Shown: positions 28,605-38,913, counted from the stretch's first letter. The stretch is DNA of 57,211 nt from Rhodobacter sp. (GCA_020250445.1 JADCEF010000012.1:1-57211), one strand, 5' to 3'. Translations and numbers: made by a program. The notes: generated by a model not told the origin, from the sequence alone.

Positions 28605-30977
28605 CGCGCTGCCTCCGCACGGCCACCAGCACGCGCTCTGCCGTTGCGGGCGCGTCCAGCGCCGGGTAGACCGATCCGTCCCCGCAGGCCGCAACCGCAT
28701 CCGACAGGGCCATCAGCGCCGAAATTCCCAGCATGACGGGCGGCTCGCCCACCGCCTTGGACCGTCCCACGCTGTCTTCCCTGTTGGCGCGACCCCACAG
28801 GGCCACGTTGAACACCGGCGGGCGGTCGGAACAGGCCGGAATCTTGTAGGTGCTGGGCGCATGGGTGCGCAGACGGCCCCTGTCATCCCAGACCAGTTCT
28901 TCCGTGGTCAGCCAGCCCGCCCCCTGCACATAGCCGCCCTCGATCTGTCCGATGTCCAGCGCCGGGTTCAGACTGGTCCCGGTGTCATGCAGGATGTCGG
29001 CGCGCAGAATGCGGTTTTCGCCTGTCAGGGTGTCGATCACCACTTCTGTCACCGCCGCGCCGTAGGCGAAATAAAGGAACGGCCGCCCCATGCCCCTGAC
29101 CCGGTCCCAGACGATTTTCGGCGTGCGGTAATAGCCGGTCGAAGACAGCGACAGGCGCGCCTGATAGGCCATCGCCGCCACGTCGGCAAAGCTGTAGTCG
29201 GCCCCTGCCACCTGCACCCGGCCCCCGCCGAAAACGACATCGGCGGGCTGCGCCTGATGCCGTTCCGCCAGAAGGGCGGCCATGCGCCCGCGGATCGTCT
29301 CGCAGGCCGCGCGCGCTGCCATGCCGTTCAGGTCAGACCCCGAAGAGGCCGCCGTGGCCGATGTGTTGGGCACCTTGGAGGTGTCGGTCGCGGTGATCTT
29401 CACCGCCGCCGTCTCCAGCCCGAACACGTCTGCGGCGATCTGCGCCACCTTCTGGAACAGGCCCTGCCCCATTTCGGTGCCGCCATGGTTCAGATGCACC
29501 GACCCGTCCTGATAGACATGCACCAGCGCCCCGGCCTGGTTGAGCCAGGTCAGCGTGAATGAAATACCGAACTTCACCGGGGTCAGCGCGATGCCGCGCT
29601 TCAGCACGGGGCTGGCGGCGTTCCAGGCTGCAATGGCGGCGCGCCGTCTCTGATAGGCCGCGCTCTCTTCCAGGGCGGCCACCAGATCCTGACCGATGAA
29701 ATCCTCGACCGGCATATGGTAGGGCGTCGTCTGCGCGCCCAGCGGATTGGGCGGCATCCCATCCGCAAGGACCGCTACCGGTTTCTTTTCGGCGGAAATA
29801 CCCTGGGGGTCCGGGGGCAAAGCCCCCGGCCCGTCGGCCATCGCGCGGTAGAAATTGGCGCGCCGCACCGCCAGGGGGTCGCGGCGCAGGGCATGTGCGA
29901 TATGGTCCATCACCCGTTCGATCCCGACCATGCCCTGCGGCCCGCCAAAGCCGCGAAACGCGGTGGCCGATTGGGTGTTGGTGCGCAATCTGTGGCTTTC
30001 GATCCGGACGGCGGGCAGGAAATAGGCGTTGTCGGCATGCAGCATGGCGCGGTCGGCAACGGGCAGCGACAAATCCTGGCTCCAGCCGCAGCGCAGCAGA
30101 TGCGTGAACTCCACCCCCGCCAGCCGTCCGTCCCCATCGAAGCCGGCCCGGTACAGGATGCGCAGGTCATGACGCTTGCCGGTGATGATCATGTCATCGT
30201 CGCGGTCATAGCGCATCTTGCAGGGCCGGCCCGTTGCCCGCGCCGCCACGGCGCAGGCCACGGCCAGCGCATTGCCCTGGCTTTCCTTGCCGCCGAAGCC
30301 GCCGCCCATGCGGCGCACCTCGACGCGCACCGCGTTCATCGGCAGGTGCAGGGCATGGGCGACCTTGTGCTGCACCTCGGTCGGGTGCTGAGTGGAGGCG
30401 TGGATGACCATATCGCCCCCCTCTTGCGGCAGGGCCAGCGCCACCTGGCCTTCCAGATAGAAATGCTCCTGGCCGCCCACCTCGATCCGGCCCTCAACGC
30501 GGTGTGGGGCGGCGGCAATGGCGGCGGCGGCATCGCCCCTGGCCCAGATCAGCGGACCGGACTCGAACCGGCTGTTTGCGGCCAGCGCCTGATCCACCGT
30601 CAGCAGGGCCGGGCGTTCGGCGCAGCGGATCGTCCCCAGCCGCGCCGCGCGCCGTGCCGCCAGGTGGCTTTCGGCGATCACCAGAAAGACCGGCTGGCCC
30701 AGGTAGTGCAGGGTGCCGGTGGCCAGCAGCGGCTCGTCATGGGCCGAGGGCGAACAATCGGGCATGTCGGGAAGGTCGGCAGCGGACAGCACGGCAACAA
30801 CCCCGGGGGCGGCCCGGACCGCGGACAGGTCCATGCCGGTGATGCTGCCATGCGCGATGGCGGACAGACCAAAAGCCAGATGCAGCGTGCCCGCAGGCGT
30901 CGGGATGTCATCGACATAGCGGGCCTGCCCGGTCACATGCAGGGCTGCGGCGTCATGGGGAAGCGGCCGGCCCAGGC

Positions 30978-30981
<4 letters not shown>
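28597..30981 (-). CDS. xdhB: Xanthine dehydrogenase molybdopterin-binding subunit
   Basis: The large catalytic subunit, oxidising hypoxanthine and xanthine to urate. 794 aa. Moco-binding motifs: [43 protein letters not shown], and [21 protein letters not shown]. The catalytic Glu lies in the [16 protein letters not shown] segment near the C-terminus. Between NFYR and [10 protein letters not shown] there is an unusual stretch (about residues 380-415) rich in Pro and Gly, encoded around a perfect GC palindrome (29811-29829); see findings. Overlaps xdhA by 4 bases and xdhC by 8. Confidence 0.95.
29811..29829. repeat. GC palindrome inside xdhB
   Basis: A perfect 8-bp stem, CCGGGGGC/GCCCCCGG, around AAA, inside the xdhB reading frame. 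The same core (CCGGGGGC..GCCCCCGG) occurs at about 42364 and, in variant form, in every dispersed repeat unit. Confidence 0.75.
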
Positions 30982-32396
<1,415 letters not shown>

Positions 32397-32567
32397 CTGA
32401 CACCCTGCCGCCTTCTTGCCGTCCCTGGCTGATGCGGGCCGCCCGATGCGGCGTAAAGCGGGCCCGCGCCCCTGTATCCCGACGCCATCAAGCCCCGCAC
32501 CCCCGCGCAAGGCAAGCGGAACCTTTCCGGCTTTCCCGATAGCAGTTTCGCCTTTTGCCGAAAGGCT

Positions 32568-32617
32568 GGTAGTGTCTCAGTTTGAAATCTGGCGGGGTTG
32601 ACATAGGTGTCGCTCCG
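32568..32617 (+). repeat. Left inverted end of the mobile element
   Basis: Starts GGTAGTGTCTCAGTTTGAAA. Matches the complement of 35363-35412 (GGTTAGTGGGTCAGCTTGAA) and continues with GGGGTTGACATAGG versus GGGGTTGGCCTCGG. Confidence 0.75.
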
Positions 32618-32665
32618 CGTCCCGCGTTCATGTATGCTGACCGTCAGGCATAGGAGGCGCAAGAC

Positions 32666-32893
32666 ATGCCAACAGGACCAAAGGGCGAGAAGCGGCCAGC
32701 CGATTCGATAGGTTTGGCGGTCTTGGTCGCGAAGATCGCAACTGGCGACGTTGATGATACCCCTCTGCCTGCGGCGGCAGACGTTGCAGCCCAAGAAAGA
32801 GGGCGGGAAGGCGGGAAGGCAAGGGCATCCAGCCTGGATGATGCTGCGAGGTCAGAAATCGCCAAGAAGGCCGCTAAGGCGCGTTGGGGCTAG
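32666..32893 (+). CDS. Small basic conserved protein
   Basis: 75 aa, starting MPTGPKGEKRPADSIGLAV and ending AKKAAKARWG. This pattern (MPTGPKGEKRP near the start, a GGKARA segment, and an AKKAAKARWG tail) recurs in many short alphaproteobacterial proteins of unknown function; the basic, Ala/Lys-rich tail suggests nucleic-acid binding. It is the first gene within the mobile element. No function can be assigned. Confidence 0.7.
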   Translation: MPTGPKGEKRPADSIGLAVLVAKIATGDVDDTPLPAAADVAAQERGREGGKARASSLDDAARSEIAKKAAKARWG

Positions 32894-32940
32894 AAAGTAG
32901 ATTCGGCCCGTGATAGGAATGACTTAGCGGAAGATCGTCG

Positions 32941-33027
32941 CGGTGGCGGCGGGGATCGAACCCGCGAAACCCGGGAAGGTTTGGCGCATTTTGAATGCGC
33001 TGCAATAGACCGCTCTGCCACACCACC
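32941..33027 (-). tRNA. tRNA with anticodon CAA (Leu UUG) on a serine-like body
   Basis: An 87-base class II cloverleaf. Acceptor GGTGGTG/CGCCACC (one G-U); D-arm GCA/TGC with loop GAGCGGTCTAT; anticodon stem GCGCA/TGCGC with loop TTCAAAA (anticodon CAA); variable arm AAACC/GGTTT; T-arm GCGGG/CCCGC with loop TTCGATC. CCA is not encoded. The 3-bp D-stem, the GAGCGGT D-loop and discriminator G73 are bacterial tRNA-Ser features; bacterial tRNA-Leu normally has A73 and a different D-loop. By anticodon it would be called tRNA-Leu(CAA). Lies inside the mobile element, opposite to its genes. Confidence 0.85.
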
Positions 33028-33035
33028 AGCGACGA

Positions 33036-33064
33036 GGCCGGGGAATCAGCATCCCCGGCCTTTT
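33036..33064 (+). terminator. Terminator after the small basic protein gene
   Basis: A perfect 9-bp stem (GGCCGGGGA 33036-33044 / TCCCCGGCC 33052-33060), loop ATCAGCA, then TTTTCATTTT. A plus-strand transcript from 32666 would read antisense across the tRNA gene before ending here. Confidence 0.85.
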
Positions 33065-33183
33065 CATTTTCGCAGCAAGCCGCAGCTATTGCAATAGATG
33101 GCGCGAGGCCGTAACCACGTCGCGCGTGGGTATTGCGCAGGCTCGATTAAAGCGTTATACCCAAACGAAGGCGGAGGTAGACG

Positions 33184-33705
33184 ATGGACGCTCTTGAACG
33201 GATGATCAGCGAAAAACGCTCGGAAGTTGCGGCTCTGTTGGCGCGCGCCGATCTTCTCAAGGCGGAATTGTCCGCGCTTGAACTGGCGGCAAGGCTTCGG
33301 CCCGTGGCCGATAACAGGACGCATTCACGCGTTGTTGTTCCAAATCCCGCGCGTGCTGGCGGCGGGCGGAAGCCTGGGGATATTTCTCATGACTGGCGAG
33401 GCATCCTTGGGGACATCTACCGCCTTGGGATGGCGGTTGACTACGAAATGATCGCGGAAGTCGCCAAGGATCGCGGAGCCGAGTTGGCGATGTCGAGCAT
33501 CCGGGATCGGGTCAGGAACCTTACTAGGACTGGCCTGATGACGGGCGACACACATCAAGGTTTTGTGGTTTCAGAAGATGCCGTGAAGCGGTTCGGCTTC
33601 ACCAAAGAGAATGACGGCCAGTCTGGGCCGTCAGACGCGAAAGCCGGAGAGGCTCCAACCCTCCCCGGCTTTCATAACCCCAACCCAAGCCCGACAGGCG
33701 CATGA
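33184..33705 (+). CDS. Hypothetical protein with N-terminal coiled coil
   Basis: 173 aa. Residues 1-38 (MDALERMISEKRSEVAALLARADLLKAELSALELAARL) form a probable coiled coil. The middle (DWRGILGDIYRLGMAVDYEMIAEVAKDRGAELAMSSIRDRVRNLTRTGLM) resembles a winged-helix fold, which could make it a DNA-binding accessory protein. The C-terminal tail is disordered (SGPSDAKAGEAPTLPGFHNPNPSPTGA). ATG 33184 follows GGCGGAGG. Cargo or transposition regulator of the element; not recognised. Confidence 0.65.
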   Translation: MDALERMISEKRSEVAALLARADLLKAELSALELAARLRPVADNRTHSRVVVPNPARAGGGRKPGDISHDWRGILGDIYRLGMAVDYEMIAEVAKDRGAELAMSSIRDRVRNLTRTGLMTGDTHQGFVVSEDAVKRFGFTKENDGQSGPSDAKAGEAPTLPGFHNPNPSPTGA

Positions 33706-33846
33706 GAAAGGAGCAACCCTTGTGGCAAACCAAGTTGATATCTAGCGCCGCGTTGCGCGGATCGGAGTAACCGAAGGCAAACGGGGCGGCGATGCTTTGC
33801 CGTCCCGTTCAACTACCATGTTTTGTTCAACGTGTGAATCCCCTAT

Positions 33847-33857
33847 TTTCAAACTGA
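33847..33857 (-). repeat. Internal copy of the element's end motif
   Basis: TTTCAAACTGA, the complement of TCAGTTTGAAA in the left end, about 45 bases before the transposase start. It may be a transposase-binding or autoregulatory site, or a relic of an earlier element boundary. Confidence 0.4.
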
Positions 33858-33901
33858 ACTTTTTGCTTGCTTCGGTCGAGGGAAACGGGCATACTCCCCA
33901 C

Positions 33902-34786
33902 ATGAACAAGCTAGACACCAAAACCCGCATCGCCATCCTCAACATGCTCGTTGAGGGCTCTTCCATGCGGTCGATCAGCCGCATTACGGGGGTTTCGATT
34001 AACACCGTGACCAAGCTTCTTGAGGATGCGGGCAAGGCTTGCGCAGCGTTCCACGATACAACCGTTGTAAACGTCAGTGCCAAAGACGTGCAGTGCGACG
34101 AAATCTGGTCATTCCGCTACTCCAAGGAAAAGAACGTTGCGAGCGCGAAGGCCGTACCGGAAGGCGCTGGCGATGTGTGGACGTGGACTGCGATTGACCG
34201 CGACAGCAAGATGATCCTTGCATTCGAAATCGGCGACCGCTCGGCGGAAACCGCGCGCGAGTTCATGTTCAATCTGGCGAGCCGCCTTGCAAACCGCGTC
34301 CAGCTTACGACCGATGGGCACGGCGCATACCTCAAGGCCGTAGGCGATGCGTTTGCCGCAGACGTTGAATATGCCATGCTGGTGAAGCTGTATGGTGAGC
34401 CTGCGGGCGCAAAAGGCCACGAGCGCAAGTACAGCCCCGCCGAATGCACTGGCGCGAAGAAAGAACCGATCTTCGGCAAGCCCGATCCGTCGCGCATCAG
34501 CACGTCTCACGTTGAGCGGCAAAACCTTTCCATGCGGATGGGCATGCGCCGCTTCACGCGTCTGACCAACGGTTTCAGCAAGAAGCTGGAAAACCACTTG
34601 CACATGCTGTCGATCTACTTCGTGCACTACAACTTCGTGCGGATGCACAAGAGCCTGCGCATGACGCCCGCGATGGCGGCAGGCGTCACGGGCAAGCTGC
34701 ACGATATGGCTTGGATGGTGGAAGTGATCGACGCAGCGGCACCGGCACCCAAGCCGCGCGGCCCCTACAAGAAGAAAGGTCTGTAA
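33902..34786 (+). CDS. D-D-E transposase (IS1-like/IS1595-like)
   Basis: 294 aa. An N-terminal HTH (KTRIAILNMLVEGSSMRSISRITGVSINTVTKLLEDAG, residues 7-44) is followed by a catalytic core with D66 (QCDEIWSF), D138 (TDGHGAYL) and E205 (SHVERQN). All three are present, so it may be active. ATG 33902 is used; the open frame to 33797 crosses the end-like motif. The stop overlaps the start of the next gene (TAATG). Databases usually file such proteins as IS1 family; the family name is my inference. Confidence 0.9.
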   Translation: MNKLDTKTRIAILNMLVEGSSMRSISRITGVSINTVTKLLEDAGKACAAFHDTTVVNVSAKDVQCDEIWSFRYSKEKNVASAKAVPEGAGDVWTWTAIDRDSKMILAFEIGDRSAETAREFMFNLASRLANRVQLTTDGHGAYLKAVGDAFAADVEYAMLVKLYGEPAGAKGHERKYSPAECTGAKKEPIFGKPDPSRISTSHVERQNLSMRMGMRRFTRLTNGFSKKLENHLHMLSIYFVHYNFVRMHKSLRMTPAMAAGVTGKLHDMAWMVEVIDAAAPAPKPRGPYKKKGL

Positions 34787-35193
34787 TGCCTTTGGGCTAC
34801 CATCCCCGAGCGGGGCAAATCCTCATGTGCGACTTTGATGGGTTCAGGGTGCCTGAGATGGTGAAAACTCGACCGGTAATGGTGATCTCTCCACGCCTGC
34901 CACAGCGCAATGATATCGTCACCATCGTGCCGATAAGCCTCACGGCCCCGACCCACAATCTGCCCTTCAATGTCCGTCTCTCCAAGAACTACCATCCGAT
35001 GGAAGCTGACGATCTTCCGTGTTGGGCGAAGTGCGACATGGTCTTGAACTTGGGGACATGGCGGCTCGATGGCTTCAAAACAGGACGCAGAAAGTGGGCA
35101 AACCCACAGGCCACTGGTGCCGACCTAACAGCGGTGAGGCATGGCGTTCTGTGGGGCCTTGGAATGGGGGCCTTGATACCTGCTCCAACCTGA
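34786..35193 (+). CDS. PemK/MazF-type endoribonuclease-like protein
   Basis: 135 aa. The PemK/MazF fold is suggested by the N-terminal GQILMCDFDGFRVPEMVKTRPVMVISPR and the following NDIVTIVPIS (conserved Arg-Pro-Val and Val-Pro-Ile/Leu strands). Its ATG overlaps the transposase stop by one base, so the two are translationally coupled. The C-terminal part (KYNPLEADDLPCWAKCDMV-like, here YHPMEADDLPCWAKCDMVLNLG) is longer than in minimal MazF. No adjacent antitoxin gene is apparent. A strong terminator follows. Activity is inferred from fold only. Confidence 0.75.
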   Translation: MPLGYHPRAGQILMCDFDGFRVPEMVKTRPVMVISPRLPQRNDIVTIVPISLTAPTHNLPFNVRLSKNYHPMEADDLPCWAKCDMVLNLGTWRLDGFKTGRRKWANPQATGADLTAVRHGVLWGLGMGALIPAPT

Positions 35194-35301
35194 CATATGT
35201 TCGAGCTGTTCCCGGTCATCGGGCTTTAAGACCTAGACCACTAGGCAGGCTGGCTACTGAGCGATGACAAGCTTTTGCCAGTCTAGATTTTGTCAGCGTC
35301 C

Positions 35302-35333
35302 AAGGCCCCGCTTCGGCGGGGCCTTTGTTCTTG
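35302..35333 (+). terminator. Terminator after the MazF-like gene
   Basis: A 10-bp stem AAGGCCCCGC/GCGGGGCCTT with a TTCG tetraloop, then TTGTTCTT. Isolates dnaE from the element's transcription. Confidence 0.9.
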
Positions 35334-35362
35334 GGGTTTTGGTATGGCTCCTTGCGCTGTGA

Positions 35363-35412
35363 AGGGAGCCATACCGAGGCCAACCCCGAGAATTCAAGCT
35401 GACCCACTAACC
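35363..35412 (-). repeat. Right inverted end of the mobile element
   Basis: Complement begins GGTTAGTGGGTCAGCTTGAA and pairs with the left end at 32568-32617. It ends 51 bases before the dnaE start codon. Confidence 0.75.
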
Positions 35413-35463
35413 GAAAACCCGGGTGCCCTTTCGTCCCGGCTGTGCTGTTGCTAGGCTGGCCGC

Positions 35464-38400
35464 ATGTCAAATGCCCCCCGATTCATTCACCTGCGCGTTC
35501 ACAGCGAGTATTCGCTGCTGGAAGGGGCGGTTCCGGTCAAGAAGCTGGTCGGGCTGTGCCTGGCGCAGAACATGCCGGCCGTTGCGATCACCGATACCAA
35601 CAACATGTTCGCGGCGCTGGAGTTTTCGGTGACCGCGCAAGGGGCGGGCGTGCAGCCCATCGTGGGCTGCCAGATTTCGGTGGCGCATGATCCGGCCGCC
35701 GTCGGCGAAAGGGCGCGGCCCCTGGCCCCGCTTGTCCTGCTGGCGCAGGACGAGGCGGGCTACATGAACCTGATGAAACTCAACTCGTGCCTTTACATCG
35801 ACAAGGGCGGGCAGGTGCCGCAGGTGACGATGGACGATCTGGCGCGCCATTCCAATGGGCTGATCTGCCTGACGGGCGGGCCGGACGGGCCGGTGGGGCG
35901 GTTTCTTCAGGCCGGGCAGGTGCCCAAGGCGCGGGCGATGCTGGTGCGTCTGGCCCAGATCTATCCGCAGCGGCTTTATGTGGAACTGCAGCGCCACCCC
36001 GGCGAAGGTGGCCAGACATCCCCGGCCGAACGCCTGACCGAGCAGGGATTTGTTGAACTGGCCTATGATCTGGACCTGCCGCTGGTGGCCACCAACGATG
36101 TCTATTTCCCCGACCCCGGCATGTACGAGGCGCATGATGCGCTGATCTGCATTGCCGAAGGGGCCTATGTCGACCAGCAGGCCCCGCGCCGCCGCCTGAC
36201 GCCGCAGCATTACTTCAAGACCGAAGCGGAAATGTGTGCCCTGTTCGCCGACCTGCCCGAGGCGCTGGAAAACACCGTTGAAATTGCCCGCCGCTGCGCC
36301 TTTGCGGTGAAAAAGCGCAAGCCGATCCTGCCGAAATTCGCCGATGACGAGGTTGCGGAACTGCGCCGCCAGGCGCGCGAGGGGCTGCGCGACCGGCTTG
36401 CGGTCATCGCGCATGCCGCCAGCGTGGCAGACTACGAGGCGCGCCTGGAATTCGAGCTGGGCGTGATCGAGCAGATGGGATTTCCCGGCTATTTCCTGAT
36501 CGTGGCCGATTTCATCAAATGGGCGAAGGCACAGGGCATTCCCGTGGGGCCGGGGCGCGGTTCGGGTGCGGGCAGCCTGGTGGCCTATGCGCTGACGATC
36601 ACCGATCTGGATCCCTTGCGCTACAAGCTGCTGTTCGAGCGCTTCCTGAACCCCGAGCGGGTGTCGATGCCCGACTTTGACATCGACTTTTGCATGGACC
36701 GCCGGGAAGAGGTGATCACCTATGTCCAGAACCGCTACGGGCGCGACCGGGTGGGTCAGATCATCACCTTCGGCGCGCTTCTGTCGAAGGCGGCGGTGCG
36801 CGACGTGGGCCGGGTCCTGCAGATGCCCTACGGGCAGGTCGACCGGCTGTCAAAGCTGATCCCGGTGGAAGGGGTGAAACCTGTCAGCATCGAAAAGGCC
36901 CTGGCCGACGAGCCGCGCCTGCGCGAGGCCGCACGGGCGGAAGAGGTGGTGGCGCGGCTTTTGGACTATGGCAAGCAGATCGAAGGCCTTTTGCGCAACG
37001 CCTCGACCCATGCGGCGGGCGTGGTGATTGGCGACCGCCCGCTGGACGAGCTGGTGCCGCTGTACCAGGACCCCCGGTCGGACATGCCCGCCACCCAGTT
37101 CAACATGAAATGGGTCGAAGCCGCCGGTCTGGTGAAGTTCGACTTTCTGGGGCTGAAGACCCTGACGGTGATCCAGAACGCGCTGGATCTGCTGGCCCGG
37201 CGCGGGACGGTCATCGACATCAGCCTGATCCCGCTGGACGATGCCAAGGCCTACGAGCTTTACGCGGCCGCCCGGACGGTGGCCGTGTTCCAGGTGGAAA
37301 GCAGCGGCATGATGGATGCGCTGCGGCGCATGAAGCCCACCTGCATCGAGGATATCGTGGCGCTGGTGGCGCTGTACCGCCCCGGGCCGATGGAAAACAT
37401 TCCGGCCTATTGCGAGGTCAAGAACGGCCTGCGCGAGCGCGAGTCGATCCACCCCACCATCGACCATATCCTGCAGGAAACCCAAGGCATCATCGTCTAT
37501 CAGGAGCAGGTGATGGAAATCGCCCAGGTCATGGCCGGTTACAGCCTGGGCGGGGCCGACCTGCTGCGGCGCGCCATGGGCAAGAAGATTGCCGAAGAAA
37601 TGGCGAAAGAACGCCCGAAATTCATCGAAGGCGCGGCAAAGACCCATGACATATCAGCGGCCAAGGCGGGCGAGGTCTTTGACCTGCTGGAGAAATTCGC
37701 GAATTACGGCTTCAACAAATCCCACGCCGCCGCCTATGCCGTGGTCAGCTATCAGACGGCCTGGCTGAAGGCCAACCATCCGGTGGAATTCATGGCCGCC
37801 GTCATGAATTGCGACATGCATCTGACCGACAAGCTGGCAGCCTATGCCGAAGAGGTGCGCCGGGGCCTGGGGATCGGGATCATCGCCCCTTGCGTCAACG
37901 CGTCGCTTGCCAGCTTTGGCGTGCGCGACGGGCAGATCATCTATGCGCTGGGCGCGTTGAAAAACGTGGGTGTCGAGGCGATGAAGGTGATCGTCGAGGC
38001 GCGCGGCCCGCAGCCCTTCGTCAGCCTGTTCGATTTCGCCCGGCGGGTCGACATGAAGCGCATCGGCAAGCGCCCGCTGGAGATGCTGGTCCGGGCCGGG
38101 GCCTTTGATGTGCTGGACCGCAACCGCGCAAGGGTCCTTGAGGCCCTGGATCCGCTGGTCGCCTGGTCGGCGGCGCTGCACGAGGCGCGCGCATCCGCGC
38201 AGGTTTCGCTTTTCGGCGAAGCGGGGGCAGACCTGCCGGAGCCGCGCCTGCCCGACCGCGATGACTGGCTGCCGGCCGAACGTCTGGCGCAGGAACATCA
38301 GGCCATAGGATTTTACCTTTCGGGCCATCCGCTGGATGATTACATGCCTGCCCTGCGCCGCCAGAAGGTGATGACCCTGGCAGAACTGGCGGCGGCGGCC

Positions 38401-38913
38401 GAAGGCGGGCCGATGGTGGCCAGGCTTGCAGGGGCGGTCGCCGCCCGGCAGGACCGCAAATCGGCGCGGGGCAACCGCTTTGCCTTTGTGCAGATGTCCG
38501 ATCCAACCGGGCTTTACGAGGTGACCGTCTTTTCGGATGTGCTCGAGGTGGCCCGCGACCTGCTGGATGCAGGGTCAAACGTGGTGATCACGGTCGAGGC
38601 GACGCTGGAGGGCGAGACGCTGAAGCTGCTGGCGCGGGCGGTTCAGCCGGTCGATGCCGTGGCCGCCGAAGCCGGCGGCGGGGCGCTGCGCATCCATCTT
38701 GACCGCGCGGACGCGGCGGCATCCGTTGCGTCCCTGCTGGCGCGGGTCGCGGCCGACGGCGGACGCGCGCGGGGCAGCATCACCATCTGCGTGCCCGACA
38801 GGGAAGGCGGCCGCGAAATCGACGTCCTGCTTCCCCGCGTCTGGCCCGTGACACCGCAGGTCAAGGTCGCCCTGCGCACCATGACCGGGGTCGTTCTGGT
38901 GGAAGACCTGTAA
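35464..38913 (+). CDS. dnaE: DNA polymerase III subunit alpha (replicative)
   Basis: Catalytic subunit of the replicative polymerase. 1,149 aa. PHP domain at the N-terminus (FIHLRVHSEYSLLEGAV), polymerase catalytic motif PDFDIDF at residues 403-409 (D404, D406), VGPGRGSGAGSLVAYAL, KSHAAAYAVVSYQTAWLKANHP, and a C-terminal OB-fold region (GAVAARQDRKSARGNRFAFVQMSDPTGLYEV). The length and motif set indicate DnaE1 rather than the shorter DnaE2 of mutagenesis cassettes. Starts at ATG 35464. Its promoter region is only 51 bases from the mobile element end. Confidence 0.97.
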   Translation: MSNAPRFIHLRVHSEYSLLEGAVPVKKLVGLCLAQNMPAVAITDTNNMFAALEFSVTAQGAGVQPIVGCQISVAHDPAAVGERARPLAPLVLLAQDEAGYMNLMKLNSCLYIDKGGQVPQVTMDDLARHSNGLICLTGGPDGPVGRFLQAGQVPKARAMLVRLAQIYPQRLYVELQRHPGEGGQTSPAERLTEQGFVELAYDLDLPLVATNDVYFPDPGMYEAHDALICIAEGAYVDQQAPRRRLTPQHYFKTEAEMCALFADLPEALENTVEIARRCAFAVKKRKPILPKFADDEVAELRRQAREGLRDRLAVIAHAASVADYEARLEFELGVIEQMGFPGYFLIVADFIKWAKAQGIPVGPGRGSGAGSLVAYALTITDLDPLRYKLLFERFLNPERVSMPDFDIDFCMDRREEVITYVQNRYGRDRVGQIITFGALLSKAAVRDVGRVLQMPYGQVDRLSKLIPVEGVKPVSIEKALADEPRLREAARAEEVVARLLDYGKQIEGLLRNASTHAAGVVIGDRPLDELVPLYQDPRSDMPATQFNMKWVEAAGLVKFDFLGLKTLTVIQNALDLLARRGTVIDISLIPLDDAKAYELYAAARTVAVFQVESSGMMDALRRMKPTCIEDIVALVALYRPGPMENIPAYCEVKNGLRERESIHPTIDHILQETQGIIVYQEQVMEIAQVMAGYSLGGADLLRRAMGKKIAEEMAKERPKFIEGAAKTHDISAAKAGEVFDLLEKFANYGFNKSHAAAYAVVSYQTAWLKANHPVEFMAAVMNCDMHLTDKLAAYAEEVRRGLGIGIIAPCVNASLASFGVRDGQIIYALGALKNVGVEAMKVIVEARGPQPFVSLFDFARRVDMKRIGKRPLEMLVRAGAFDVLDRNRARVLEALDPLVAWSAALHEARASAQVSLFGEAGADLPEPRLPDRDDWLPAERLAQEHQAIGFYLSGHPLDDYMPALRRQKVMTLAELAAAAEGGPMVARLAGAVAARQDRKSARGNRFAFVQMSDPTGLYEVTVFSDVLEVARDLLDAGSNVVITVEATLEGETLKLLARAVQPVDAVAAEAGGGALRIHLDRADAAASVASLLARVAADGGRARGSITICVPDREGGREIDVLLPRVWPVTPQVKVALRTMTGVVLVEDL

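Larger units (their letters stand above)
32568..35412. mobile_element. IS-like element with tRNA and MazF-like cargo
   Basis: About 2.85 kb between imperfect inverted ends of ~50 bases (left 32568-32617, right 35363-35412, about 36 matching positions by eye). Contents in order: small basic protein (+), tRNA (-), terminator, 173-aa protein (+), D-D-E transposase (+), PemK/MazF-like protein (+), terminator. The flanks GAAAGGCT (32560-32567) and GAAAACCC (35413-35420) match at 5 of 8 positions, so a target duplication is not established. It separates xdhA from dnaE, originally only about 220 bases apart. The transposase resembles those usually filed as IS1-like/IS1595-like. Confidence 0.75.

Noticed and set aside
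32598-32603. TTGACA as a -35 promoter element in the left end of the mobile element
   Set aside because: No -10 element at the right spacing; the sequence is shared with the right end (TTGGCC) as part of the inverted end.
32560-35420. 8-base target duplication around the mobile element (GAAAGGCT / GAAAACCC)
   Set aside because: Only five of eight positions match, so it could be chance or an old duplication; not used as evidence for the ends.
35302-35463. Replication origin next to dnaE
   Set aside because: No DnaA-box cluster or AT-rich unwinding region is visible, and dnaE is not an origin marker.
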